This document shows positions 35,882 to 47,158 of a stretch of DNA of 64,000 nucleotides, one piece after another. Position numbers and translations under genes: made by a program. The notes below the pieces were generated by a model. The model had not been told where the DNA came from. It saw only the letters and a program-made list of their open reading frames with translations, and ran no database searches. Position 1 is the first letter of the stretch; every line of letters begins with the position of its first letter. Source of the stretch: Mesaphorura yosii (taxonomy: Eukaryota > Arthropoda > Collembola > Poduromorpha > Tullbergiidae); contig WIXG01000137.1 in assembly GCA_009869945.1 (NCBI GenBank), positions 1-64,000 on the forward strand, written 5' to 3'.

Positions 35882-36662
35882 GTAAGCAATTGATTTGATA
35901 TTGACATGACAGGAGCTGAAGCTGACCGGAAAGTGATAATCAATATTCAATTACTCAATGCCAATTTGCGTTATCAATTACTCAGTGTGCTTTTGCTGCG
36001 TCTAGGAGATCAAGATGAAGACAAGCTTTAAGAGGCTTACAACATAGAGCAAAAGCAGAACAAGCAACAACCTCCTCGACCTAGAATCTCAATCGTCAGT
36101 ATTAACCGGCCCGCCGGCCGGTCGATCTGGAAATCTACGCGATAAGTGATAACAACCAGTGATGTATGTATATTAGGGAGAAGCAGATGGGATATCGAAC
36201 AGAGATCGGTTCGCTGCCAACGGCGAAGGCCAGTAAATGACCAGTGATAGTCAAGCAAGTCAATTATTGGGAGGGAGCAATCAATCTAAGCTTTAGCGGA
36301 GAGACTGAGTCTGTGATAATTAAACTGAATCAGTGGGGTCATTGGCGGCGATCAACTTCTTATGTATGTGATGATGTGATAAGAAATGAAACGGTACCTG
36401 AAGAACATTCACCTGCAACTGCAACTGCAGGCAACTAGAATTTAGTATTAATTGCTAGTCACAAAGCCAAACCAAGACTCTGCTGCAATTCAACTTACAA
36501 CTTGCAATCTAATCACCCAAGCCTTCAATCGCTAGCCCTTCGACCCAACAGTACTAAAATTGTGAAGGTAAGTCAGGTAGTTTAGTGGCAGGATATGACA
36601 GTGACTTGATACTCGATGGGCCTGGGTCGGATGCCGGCTTGAGCTCGATTACGATGCTCTTG

Positions 36663-36685
36663 AGCCTGATTAATTTAATCAGGCT
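36663..36685. repeat. Short perfect inverted repeat
   Basis: AGCCTGATTA and TAATCAGGCT face each other across ATT, giving 10-bp arms with a 3-base loop, followed at once by AGAC-GCTA-GTCT, a second small inverted pair. It lies in the presumed last 5' intron of the ABCA gene. Confidence 0.8.
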
Positions 36686-36948
36686 AGACGCTAGTCTCCG
36701 TGACGCCGAGCTCCGGCTATTGGCTATTCTCCTTCTTGAGAAATTTCGTAAATGGTGTTGGAAGCAGTGCAGGGCGGATTGTGGTTAAAAGTTACAGAGC
36801 AGCATCAAGCTTGACTTAGCAGCTCCGGCCGACTTCCAAGATCCGAGCCCGATTCAACTCCACCAACTAATTCCAAATTAAATCAAAATTTATCATCTTG
36901 TTACAGTTATCTGCTGCTCTTTGTGTCGCTGTCTTGTGACCCTAAGTG

Positions 36949-39900
36949 ATGAATTTCTGGAATCAACTGACCCTCCTAATATGGAAGAATTACCTCCTCC
37001 GGAAAAGGCACAAGATGCGCCTCGTCATCGAGCTGCTGTGCCCTCTCGTCTTGTTCCTGATATTCATGTGGGTCCGGACGAAAGGCCTCAAGTTCAACAA
37101 ACCTCATTGTAAGCTTTCTCTGGGGCATTTTCGTCAAAGTGAGGGCTACAAATGGATAATTCGGCTACGATTTTAGGTCATCTTGTGGAAAAGGCTCTGC
37201 CCTCCGTCGGAGGTTTCGAGTTTCTCCAGAATTTTGTGTGCACGCTAAACAACACGTGCCATGAGGACTTTGTAGAAGATCTTGGGCCCAAAGAGTGGGA
37301 AGACGCACTGATTATGAAGTTCATCCGAGACACGGGGCCTTTGATTCACGAATTGCTGGAAAAACAAGATGGAATCGACGCAGTGCATTCGACATGGAGG
37401 ATGGCGACCAATTTCATGAAGATCACCGTCGGAACTCAAAGCCAGGCGAATTTAACGCGAAGAGGTACCCTCCTTTGCAAAAATTATTATCGCAACGCCC
37501 AACGCTGATTTCAATAATTTCTGTGCTGCTTTCAGGGAACGTCGTTCTCAGAGACGTCATCCCGGAAGAATCGGTTGACGATTACTTATCAAATGCTGAA
37601 TTATATTTGGACATGTCGCGTGATCAATCTGAAGAGCTCCTTCGGTCCATAATCGTTCCGAAGGAACTGACTAACGTAAGTCATATGTACTGGCTCTAAT
37701 TGCTTATCGATTTTATTACGCACTGGCGTCCTTCACATCGCATTTCGTATTCTACTTTTCTACGTCCACAGCAAGCCGTGATGGAGTTCGTTGACGATAT
37801 CGGCAATAACACGTGCGGCCCAAATTCCAAGTACAAGTTTGTGCAATTCCCCAGCGAGGAAATTCTCAAAAAGATCTGTTCCATGAATCCGATGAGGGCC
37901 CAACTGATGATGGCAATGTTTCACAGCTACATGGAAAATAATGACGTCGGAACTTTGGTAGGACTTTGTCTAATGATACTTTGTGTAATGAACTGACGGA
38001 ATTTATGCCATGCTAATCACTAATCAGGTGCAACAAGTGCTGGCGAAGGACCAGGCTGAAGCCGACCCCATTCCGAACACCATCCCGTCTATCGACGAAG
38101 CAACGCTGAAAATCATGCTGGAGTTGGCCAGTAAATTCTCCGACTTTTCGCGGGCCGCTGGGGAATTCGTGCCGGACAACGCCACGGGCGTCTCAGCATT
38201 CACGAGTTTCCTGTACAAAGGCCTTTGTGGGCTATCAGTAAACTCAAACGCCACGTCCTTCGGATTCGACAACAACGAGCAGAGTAATCGAATGGACAGT
38301 CTTCGCGACCGACTGCGTGAGTGGCGCACGCACACGGCGTACGTGCCCGACCCCGACGTGGACGAAACGTGCAATATGGTTTTCGAACAACTTCATTCTC
38401 GACCATTCACGAATTTGCTCTGGAGGCAAATCAAGCCGTTCATCAGAGGCCAGATTCTGTACGCGCCGAAGACGAATTTCACGATGGAGCTCATGGCGAG
38501 GGTCGACACGCGATTCGCCGACCTGCAGCAGCTCGAGCACGCTGTGAATCTCCTGCTTACGATTCTTCACCGCGTCCGAGTTTGGTATGTCGACAACAGC
38601 GCGCTGCTCGCGAATGTGCAAGAAATGCTAAAGCAAAACGGAACGATGGCGGTAATCGATGGAGTCGTCACCAACGCGTTCGGGACGTTCGGGGGGCTTG
38701 TGCTGGGGCAAAGTCATAATAAGGAAAGGCTGGAGAGAATTCTCAACCGGTTCCGGGACATTGACTTCAAGTACATTGACAGTATGCTTGAGGGATACGA
38801 CTTTGGTGGCGAAGGGCAGTCGCACGTGTTGAGTGTAAGTTGGCCTTGGCTCGAGGACCTTTGACTTTTGACCTTGCCGATTGCCGTTGTCTAATTTGAA
38901 TTTTGCACAATTCCAGTGCATCCGGTACAACAAAGTGATGCCTTTCGACACAGAAGGCGACGCTGTCGAGTACGGAATGAAACTGCTGCCCGACAACAAA
39001 CTGTGGGCCGTCGTCATTTTCGAAGACGTGCCACTCAACGGGTCGGCTCCACACCACATCAAGTATAAAATCAGGTTAGCTTTATTTGCGTTCATTAATT
39101 AGTAATTTAATTGCTATTACTAGTTTAGCATAAGAAGCGATAAGCGATAAGGCCCGTTGAGAGGAAGACTGTGGTGGCGACGCTCGCGCCCGCACTGACT
39201 TCTTTAGCGCCGCTGCTAACCAAATAGTCGTCCTCTCCCCTCACCACAATGTACCCCGAGCCACCAGAGCCTCCTCCGCCAATTCCACCCGATCCCGGTG
39301 TGATTTTGAGCCCATCCCCCGAATTGCACTTTGGACTCCGGCACGTCGTGTAGTACGTCGTGATGTGTGCGTTGCTCACAATGTCGTTCAGGAAGAGCGG
39401 CTGCTTGAGGGCACAGCCGCGGTAGAAGGTGATGATGGAGCCGGGAATCTCCGTGTGCTCCTCGCGGATGATTTCACACCAGCCGTTGTTGCAGGCCGTC
39501 TCCCCGTTTGTAACTCGTTCAGGGTTCGTGATGCAAGTCGGGTCTTCGCCCTGCGTCGTGCAGTTGAAGCACACTAGGTCAGGACTTTGAGCTAGTGCTG
39601 GCGCTGGGGCGAAGGCGAGAGTGAGTGCGAGGAGCAGCGCGATTGTAAGGGCGCCAGCGTCACCGCCTGATTGGGCGACAGCACGAATTTTTCCCATTTG
39701 CAATTGACGTAAGGCGCTCAACGCTAAAAACGCAGTGACGAACAAAAATCGATACTGAGTATCTGCAATATGCGTGCTAGGTGCTAGTCTTTTCTCATAA
39801 GGGATGTGTAAGGGCAAAGAAGATAAGAGCTTATCTGTGTCGTTGGAATTTGCAATTCACGCTTCATGCTTATCAGCATCTGTATTTAATATGACAGACG

Positions 39901-42900
39901 AAATTTGTCATTTCTTTGTTCCTTTTGATTCTCTCCTGTGACCGTTACCTTTTTTTCCATAGATAACTATCAAGCAATTAATTTGAATGCCCGTTGACTC
40001 TTTCAGGATGGACTCGGACAAAGTAGACGGCACGCGTCTCATCCGCGATCGTCTCACGAGTAAATCTCCTCGCCGACGTCCGACGATCGATCTGAAGTAC
40101 ATCACGAATGGATTCATCTACCTGCAAGAGCTGCTCGAGCACAGCTTCATAGAAATGACGACCGGGCGGAACATTTCAGGCGAAGTTTCGACGATCCTGC
40201 AGCAGTTTCCGTATCCCTGCTACATCTACGATCAATTCATCCGCGCCATTTCACGCACATTCCCTCTTTTCATGGTCCTGAGTTGGGTGTACGCGTCGGC
40301 CATGATCGTGAAGAGCATCGTGCTGGAGAAGGAACTCCGGCTGAAGGAGGTCATGAGGGTCATGGGCCTCTCGAACACCGTCATCTGGATCGGGTGGTTT
40401 ATCGACAGTGCGGTGGTGATGACAATCTCTACGGTGATCCTGACAGTCATCCTGAAGTTTGGCAAGATTATCGAATTCTCCGACTTTTCGCTGATCCTCG
40501 TCTTTATGCTCTGCTTCACACTGGCGACGATCTGCTTCAGCTTCCTCATGTCGACTCTTTTCTCGCGAGCCAACTCTGCAGCGGCGGCGGGAGGAATTCT
40601 CTTCTTCATCAGCTATCTGCCTTATAATTTCATGCTGCTGTGGGAAGAACGTCTAACTTGGCATCATCTCCTCTTCAGCTGTCTCATCTCGAACGTGGCA
40701 TTTGGGTTCGGGTGCACGTACCTCGCCAGGTACGAAGAAGACGGGATCGGAGCCCAGTGGGACCGAATCACACTTCAGACTGTGCCCGACGACTCATTTA
40801 ACCTCGTCTACTGCATCCTGATGCTCCTGTTCGACTCTGTGCTTTATCTGGTTCTCGCCTGGTATATCGAGAACGTATTTCCTGGAGACAATGGAATGCC
40901 TCGCAAGTGGTACTTCATGTTTCAGAGGTCGTACTGGTGTCCTACAGCCGCCGCCAACTCGGCGTTCGAAAAACAACGGAAACGCTACGAGTCTGGAGTC
41001 AGCGATGCGATCTTGCAAGGTAAATTCAGCATAAACTTGTACTCAGTTCGATTTTAAATGTGCTGTACTAATAATTTTCTATACTAATTCTATACAATTT
41101 TAGCAGAGAATTCATCACCCACGATCGAAGCGGAGCCCAGCGACCTGACTCTTGGCGTGGAAGTCATCAACCTCAGCAAAACGTACCCGAATGGCCGAGT
41201 CGCACTCCAGAAATTCAGCATGAACTTCTACGAAGGGCAAATCACTTCGTTCCTTGGGCACAACGGTGCGGGCAAAACAACCGCCATTTCCATCCTGACC
41301 GGACTTTTTCCACCGACCAAAGGCACGGCTCGAATTTACAGTCAAGACATCCGTACTCAAATGAGCACGATCCGCAAAGACTTGGGAATCTGTCCACAGT
41401 ACAACGTGCTCTTCGATCGGCTCACCGTGGAGGAGCATCTCAAGTTTTACTCGGGCCTGAAGGGCAAAGACAAGACGAGCGTGGAAGAAATGGATAAAAT
41501 GCTTCAGGATCTCGGAATCCCACACAAACGCCATGATTTCCCAAGCAGCCTGTCGGGCGGAATGAAGCGGAAGCTGTCCGTCGCCTGTGCTTTCGTCGGA
41601 GGCTCCAAAACTGTGTTTCTCGACGAACCCACGTCGGGCGTGGATCCGTTCTCTCGTCGGTCAATTTGGGAACTGCTTATCAAGTACAAGGCTGGGCGGA
41701 CCGTCATCCTCACGACGCATTTCATGGACGAAGCCGACATTCTCGGAGACAGAATCGCCATCATTTCACAAGGCAGACTTGTCGCGTCGGGTTCCAGCCT
41801 CTTTCTCAAGTCGCACTACGGCCGTGGTTACTCACTGCGTCTCGTTCGAGAAGAAATCAGCGCCTGTGAAGAAGAACTGCTACTCATGAACAACATTCAG
41901 CCTTCTTCCAATCGGAATGACAATCACAATCACAACCGCACCGGCACAATCGTTGACGCTGACACGCGCTCCACAGCGAAATCCGTCGCGCTTTCACGAC
42001 ACACGCAACTCTGCACCAATTTCGTACACTTTCGGGTGCCGGACGCCGTCATCATGGACGACGTCGGCTCCGAGCTCGTGTATTTACTTCCGTACTCGTC
42101 GCTGGACTCGTTTCCAGGCCTCTTTCAAGATCTCGACGTGAATCTGGACAACCTCCGAATCTCGAGCTATGGAATCTCCGACACAACGCTGGAAGACGTG
42201 TTTCTGAAAATCACGGCTGAGGATTTGGAAGAAGCGCGTTGGGATGACCGCACTCGATTCTGCAACGCGTGCTGCTGCAATGCGCTGATCATGTCGCGTA
42301 TCTGGAAGATGAGGAAGAGCATCAAGAAGAAGAAGGCCAAAGTCGCGCATGGCGACGACGAACCACCGCCAATCATTGTGCACAGCCTGGATGCTGGGTA
42401 CATTTCGCCAGCAGACCACATTATTCCGTCTGTGCAGGAGCAGCTCATGGACAACGGCAACCCTGGCAATGACAAGCAAAGGGAGGCCGAAAAGTTGGCG
42501 TTTAATAGCAGTGCAGATACTCCGAGCACGAATGGTACGGACGCCAACACCACAACATCGTCTCTCGTGCCGGAACTGGCCGAAGCTGACGCCGACGATG
42601 AAGCAGAACCTGACCCAGAAAGCAATGGCCTGCTGACGAATCAGGCAGTCGAACTCCACGAGCTTGCAGTCACGTTCAGGAATGAGCCGCCAAAACGATC
42701 TGCGGCAAATCTTGCCTTTCTCCAGCTGCGAGTCATCCTCATAAAACGATGCAGGAATTCGAGGAGAAATCTCAGGGCACTCTTCTTCGAAATTATTCTG
42801 CCCGTCGTATTCATCGCTCTAGCTTTGGCATTAACTTTAATTCTACCACCGCCAGCAAACGAACAGCCTCGGCTCGTGACGCCGTGGGCGTATCCGGCAC

Positions 42901-45603
42901 CCAACTACATTTTCTTCGCCGAACCCAAAGAAAATGGCTCGGTGATGACGCCAGTGCCGGAAACGTTTGAAAAATTTGTCGACGAACTCGTGGGACCAAC
43001 GGGACTCGGGCCGTCTTGCACTGGCGAAATAAAGTAAGGACCTTATTAATTAATTAAGAAGTTAAGCAAGCAACTTCAGTTCTTGTCTTATGATTTTGCA
43101 GAGCAAAATTTTGCCATCCTGACGATGTTTGGAATCAAACCGCAAAGGATACATTTGTAGACGATCGCCAAAATTACCAAGGATCCAAACTGGGCGAATG
43201 TAGTTGCGACGTGGGATCGTTCCAGTGCTCGCAGAAGGAAGAACAGCCTCCGCCACCGAAATTCAAGACGCCCACCGGCGACTACATGCTGGACGTGACC
43301 AAGATGGAGACTGTGTCCAAATGGATTCGACAAACGTACGGCGAGTATGAGCACAAACGCTACGGTGGCTACGAACTGCTTGTGAGGACGCCTGTCGAGA
43401 CGAGCTTCTCCGAGTACATTTTCCTGATGGACTGTCTCACCACGCTGACCAAACCACACAATCGGACGCAAGAAATGCTGACCGGCAAAACGCCGAGAAA
43501 CTATTTCAAAGTCTGGTTCGAGAATCGAGCATGGCTGTCATCGATCGCGTATCTAAATTCCATGAATAATGCGATTTTACGGGAATTTCTGAATACAACA
43601 CCCGCCGACGAGAAGGCCGAGTACGGAATGACGCTTTACACGCACCCGATGAACCTGACGAAGCTGCAACAGGAGAAGGAGTCGCTGAAGACCGCTGCGC
43701 TCGGTGTCGTGCACGCAATCTGCGTGATATTCGCGCTTGGTTTCGTCCCTGCGTCGTTTACAATGTACTTGATCGAAGAGCGACAGTCTGGAGCCAAACA
43801 CCTACATCTCGTGTCCGGAGTCAAGCCGATCGTGTACTGGGTTTCCAGCTTCATATTCGACATGGGTAAGTACCTCATCCCAGTCGTTCTCGTCGTGGCT
43901 CTCTTTTTCGCGTTCCACGCCGATGCATACGTGGGCCGAGTCAGCGTCTGGTCGTTCATCAATCTGCTGGTACTCTACGGCTGGGCGAGCATCCCGCTGA
44001 TGTACCCGGCGAGCTACCACTTTAGCGTGCCTAGCACCGCCTTCGTCGTCCTCGGTTGCATGAACCTCTTCATTGGCGTCATTTCGACCGTCAGCGTGTT
44101 TGTGCTGGAGCAACTCGGCGACAAGGAGCTGGAAGAGATTGGCGACATTCTGCAGCAAGTGTTTCTCATTTTCCCGCAGTACTGCCTTGGGACGGGGCTC
44201 ATGAAGCTCGTCAAGCTCCACATCGAAGACACCGCCTTCAGCAGGCTAAACATTGACAGCGAAGATGGAAAGAACCGATTTGATTGGGACATGCTCGGGA
44301 AGCCGCTGACTTTCCTCGCGATTCATGGCTTTGTCTTCTTCCTCCTGAACTTGAGCTACGAGTACAAGCAGTGGCTGTTCCTGCTGTGCAAAAGGCGGTA
44401 CAAGAGCAAGTGGAGTCCGAAAAGCCAGGATTCGATGCTCGTTGTGGACGCCGACGTGAAGCGAGAGGCCAATCGCGTGCTGAACATGAGCAGTTCATCC
44501 ACCGACGACACTCTCATCGCAGAGGAGCTGACAAAAGTCTACAGCGGGCGAATGATGCCGTCAGTCAATAAACTGTCGTTTGGGGTCGAGCGAGGAGAGT
44601 GCTTCGGGCTGCTCGGCGTCAACGGAGCGGGCAAGACGACGACGTTCAAGATGCTCACGGGCGACGTCCGAATAACTTACGGGAAGGCGAAAATCATGGG
44701 CTACGACGTCGAAAAGAGTTTGGACTCGGCCCGCAAGCATTTCGGGTACTGCCCGCAGGAAGACGGGCTCGACCCGCTGCTCAACACGTACGAGCAGCTG
44801 GAGCTGTACGGCCGACTTCGTGGGATGACTCTCTTCGATGTGCAGGAAATGTCACGGCGCCTCGTGACTGCGCTCGGGCTGAGACGATACGCCGACAAAC
44901 GCTGCGGGACGTACTCGGGTGGCAACAAACGCAAAGTGTCTACGGCCGTCGCCCTCATCGGCAACCCCGACCTTCTGTTCCTCGACGAGCCGACGAGCGG
45001 AATGGACCCGGGCGCTCGACGCCAACTCTGGAAGGTCATCCTGAAAATCGTGCACGCTGGAAAATCCGTCGTCCTCACATCCCATTCGATGGAGGAGTGC
45101 GAGGCGCTTTGCAATCGGCTCGCGATCATGGTGAACGGTCGCTTCATGTGTCTCGGCAGCCTCCAGCATCTGAAGAACCGGTTTGGGAACGGCTACATGC
45201 TCACAGTGCGATGTGGGCCCGACACACGCCAAGAATTCCTCAACAATCTCGCCTCGGACTTGCCCTCCGCCTTACTGGACGACACGCATTGCAGTCAACT
45301 AAAGTTTAAAATCCTGCAGCAGGACGTCAAGCTCGGAGAAATATTCAGTGTTATGTACAAAGAGAAGTTGTCGGGGCTCGTGGAGGACTATTCGGTTTCA
45401 CAAACCACGCTTGACGATGTAAGGAACCTTCTTATCAATGAATGCAGTACTTTAACACGTATTTGACAATTTTCTGATTCTGATTCGCTCCGCAGATTTT
45501 CGTAAAATTCGCGAGCAAGCAGCGAGATGAGCTGGACAACAACTTGAAGCTGAATCAGTCCAAGATAAAAGGTCGCCGAACACCAGAGTCTGACTTAGAA
45601 TAG
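36949..45603 (+). CDS. ABC transporter, subfamily A (ABCA1/4/7-type)
   Basis: A full-length lipid-type ABCA transporter. Ten exons (36949-37108, 37177-37464, 37536-37675, 37772-37957, 38028-38834, 38917-39074, 40007-41019, 41104-43033, 43102-45418, 45496-45603) give 7107 coding bases and 2368 residues, near ABCA1's 2261. An in-frame TAA lies six bases before the ATG. TM1 (VIELLCPLVLFLIFMW) is followed by an extracellular domain of about 550 residues with Cys pairs, then YKIRMDSDKVDGTR as in ABCA1. TM2-6 follow in exon 7. NBD1 has Walker A GHNGAGKTT (about 969), signature LSGGMKRKLS and Walker B VFLDEPTSGVDP. The second half repeats this: NBD2 has GVNGAGKTTT (about 2066), YSGGNKRKVS and LLFLDEPTSGMDP. 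The carboxyl end has VFVKFASKQ, matching ABCA1's VFVNFA motif. Intron 6 contains a Ly6 gene on the other strand. Lipid export is inferred from the family. Confidence 0.95.
39081..39086 (-). terminator. Poly(A) signal of the nested Ly6 gene
   Basis: TTTATT on the plus strand reads AATAAA on the minus strand about 40 nt past the nested gene's stop. It lies 7 bases into the ABCA intron, so cleavage 10-30 nt further on would put the 3' end antisense to ABCA exon 6 and its donor site. Confidence 0.5.
39125..39697 (-). CDS. Ly6/three-finger protein 3, intronless, nested in ABCA intron 6
   Basis: A single-exon frame of 190 residues from the ATG at 39697. No earlier ATG lies in this frame. It begins with a long Ala/Leu signal peptide (LTIALLLALTLAFAPAPALA). 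The LU-like domain starts at LVCFNC and ends TTCRSPKCNSG, with eight to nine cysteines in Ly6 order. A Gly/Ser linker (GGIGGGGSGGSG) and a terminal hydrophobic stretch (VATTVFLSTGLIAYRFLC) suggest a GPI or membrane anchor. The other two Ly6 genes here have two or three introns inside the coding region, so this copy may have arisen by retroposition; that is inference. It lies wholly within one intron of ABCA, on the opposite strand. A palindromic GATA site lies about 130 bases upstream. A 5' untranslated intron cannot be excluded. Confidence 0.85.
   Translation of the reverse strand: MGKIRAVAQSGGDAGALTIALLLALTLAFAPAPALAQSPDLVCFNCTTQGEDPTCITNPERVTNGETACNNGWCEIIREEHTEIPGSIITFYRGCALKQPLFLNDIVSNAHITTYYTTCRSPKCNSGDGLKITPGSGGIGGGGSGGSGYIVVRGEDDYLVSSGAKEVSAGASVATTVFLSTGLIAYRFLC
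39821..39836. promoter_or_regulatory. Palindromic GATA-factor site upstream of nested Ly6 gene
   Basis: AGATAAG and CTTATCT face each other across two bases, giving a perfect double WGATAR site about 125-140 bases upstream of the nested gene's ATG. Two more GATAAG words lie at its 3' end (about 39136-39150). In arthropods GATA factors drive gut and fat-body genes; use here is inference. Confidence 0.4.
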
Positions 45604-45907
45604 AAACCCGGCACTGCACTGACGCTGGGCGCGACCGATCCAATTTTGTCTCCTAGTTAGAACTGCATGCAGAAAATATTTATTATATTCATCAGGAAGC
45701 GACTCGGGACTCTGGCAATTCAATTTGCAGTCAAAAATGAAAAAGAATATATTTATGTCTGTGTTGTTGGTAGTCTAGATATTAATAGTAGAAATGTACA
45801 CGCCTAAGTCAATTATATTATAAAATGCACGCACGGAGTTGGCGTTCAATTATTAAATGTTATATCATACAGAGATCAAAGCGATGTCGTTTCTGTGTTT
45901 TATCTGC
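45604..45907. other. Convergent 3' ends of ABCA and MRGBP
   Basis: Only 304 bases separate the two stop codons. TTTATT at 45679-45684 is an AATAAA for MRGBP on the minus strand, so its transcript probably overlaps the ABCA 3' untranslated region. I found no canonical AATAAA for ABCA here. Confidence 0.6.
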
Positions 45908-46674
45908 TCATTTCTTACTGATCTTCGTACTGGCGCTCCCAACGTTTGTGCCTGAACCGGCACCAGGCAACCCTGCGCCCAGCGTAACTGATTTGTACGA
46001 TGGAGTCGAGATTTGGGTTGGCGATGGCGAAAGCTGCCGTTCCTTTTCTCGGATCAGCGGCGAGAATTCTTTTGGTAGCACATATTCCTTTTCCTCCCGC
46101 AGCCTTATCTCGATTGGGTTAATCGAGTCGGGGTTCGTTTCCTAAGAAGAAAGGAGCCGTAGTTAAGGGCTTTGCACTTGGCATAATGCCTTTATGGCAT
46201 AATGCTTTGGATGGTGGACTTACTAAACCTTCCAGATCGTACAACGTCTCCAATTTCCTCCACAGATCTTCGACATGAATGCTGTTTGGGTCGCGGTTCA
46301 GTTCTTTAATAAATTTGTCATAAATCACCATCATGTTGAAGTGCCTGTTGACTCCTACAGCACAAGAATCAAGAAGAATGATAATTAGCATCTTCAAGCA
46401 ATAAATTACAGGCTTACACTTAAAATAACTTACCAATAGGTCGAATGTTGATCAGCAGCTTGTAGAAAATCAGTTCGCTATCAATGTCCCACTCAAATGT
46501 ATCCATCCGGCGGTCCGCATCGTGATCAGCGGACCCGATACTCACGGCTGGAGGCAAAGGAGGCATGTTGACGATGGATGAAGAGTTGGAGCTCTCACTG
46601 ACTCGGAGTTCGGGGTTCTGCGAGCGCCGAGAAGGCTTGCCCGAGCCGCCTTTGAGGCTATCCGTTGTGCTCAT
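45908..46674 (-). CDS. MRGBP: MRGBP / Eaf7 homolog, NuA4-type histone acetyltransferase subunit
   Basis: Resembles MRG/MORF4L-binding protein, the animal counterpart of yeast Eaf7, a subunit of the NuA4/TIP60 acetyltransferase complex. Exons 46674-46434, 46354-46224 and 46141-45908 (minus) join in phases 1 and 0 to give 201 residues, like the human protein. A Ser-rich head precedes the conserved domain (about residues 60-150): EWDIDSELIFYKLLINIRPI, GVNRHFNMMVIYDKF, DLWRKLETLYDLEGL, then NETNPDSINP, and EYVLPKEFSPLI. The GVNRHFxM and LWxxLxxxYD blocks are the family's marks. The open frame continues upstream of this ATG without a clear conserved part, so 46674 is chosen as the start. It is divergent from the nuclear receptor gene. 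Confidence 0.93.
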
Positions 46675-47158
46675 TGTTAATGAACCGTTAAAGTCGCTAA
46701 TTAGAGCAACTGAAGGATGATTAACTGAATTATTACATATATTCGACTCTCGCTGGGTAAAGAGCACCTGCACCGCACGGCCAATGCTAAATTCAAAAGG
46801 GTAAGCCACCCGCGAATGCTCAACATTTGACCTCTGAAGCTTGGTCCGAGTGAGTTCGCAGTTCATGCAAGCGAAAGCATTAAGCACGGCACGACACAGC
46901 ACGCCAAATGCCAAAAGGCAAAAGGTTATTCGCTGCTGAGGCCTGCATTCCTTTCTTTTACCTTTCGGCTCCATACATGGCCTCAATTATTGACTGACGG
47001 AGGTGGACGATACGGTGGACGTCGTGCTTCGTGCATGTGATTTACTGTTTAATCACCCTTGTTAATTGAGTAATCAGTCAATCGGTGCGCGTTACCTGTG
47101 CTTGCGTTGGAGGTTGGAGTTTAAATCCGAAGTCCGTGTCCGTTAAATCAAGTTCGTG
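46675..47158. promoter_or_regulatory. Bidirectional promoter interval, MRGBP and nuclear receptor
   Basis: Only 484 bases separate the two divergent start codons, so the two regulatory genes probably share a promoter region. I see no clear TATA box in either direction. Confidence 0.5.

Larger units (their letters stand above)
34673..36948. other. Divergent interval, SYS1 to ABCA
   Basis: About 2.3 kb separates two divergent genes. It should hold both promoters and 5' non-coding exons of the ABCA gene: an acceptor TTACAG ends at 36906, just before the coding exon, and a good donor GTAAGT starts near 36567. A candidate exon (35645-35881) and a short palindrome (36663-36685) are listed separately. 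Confidence 0.5.
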
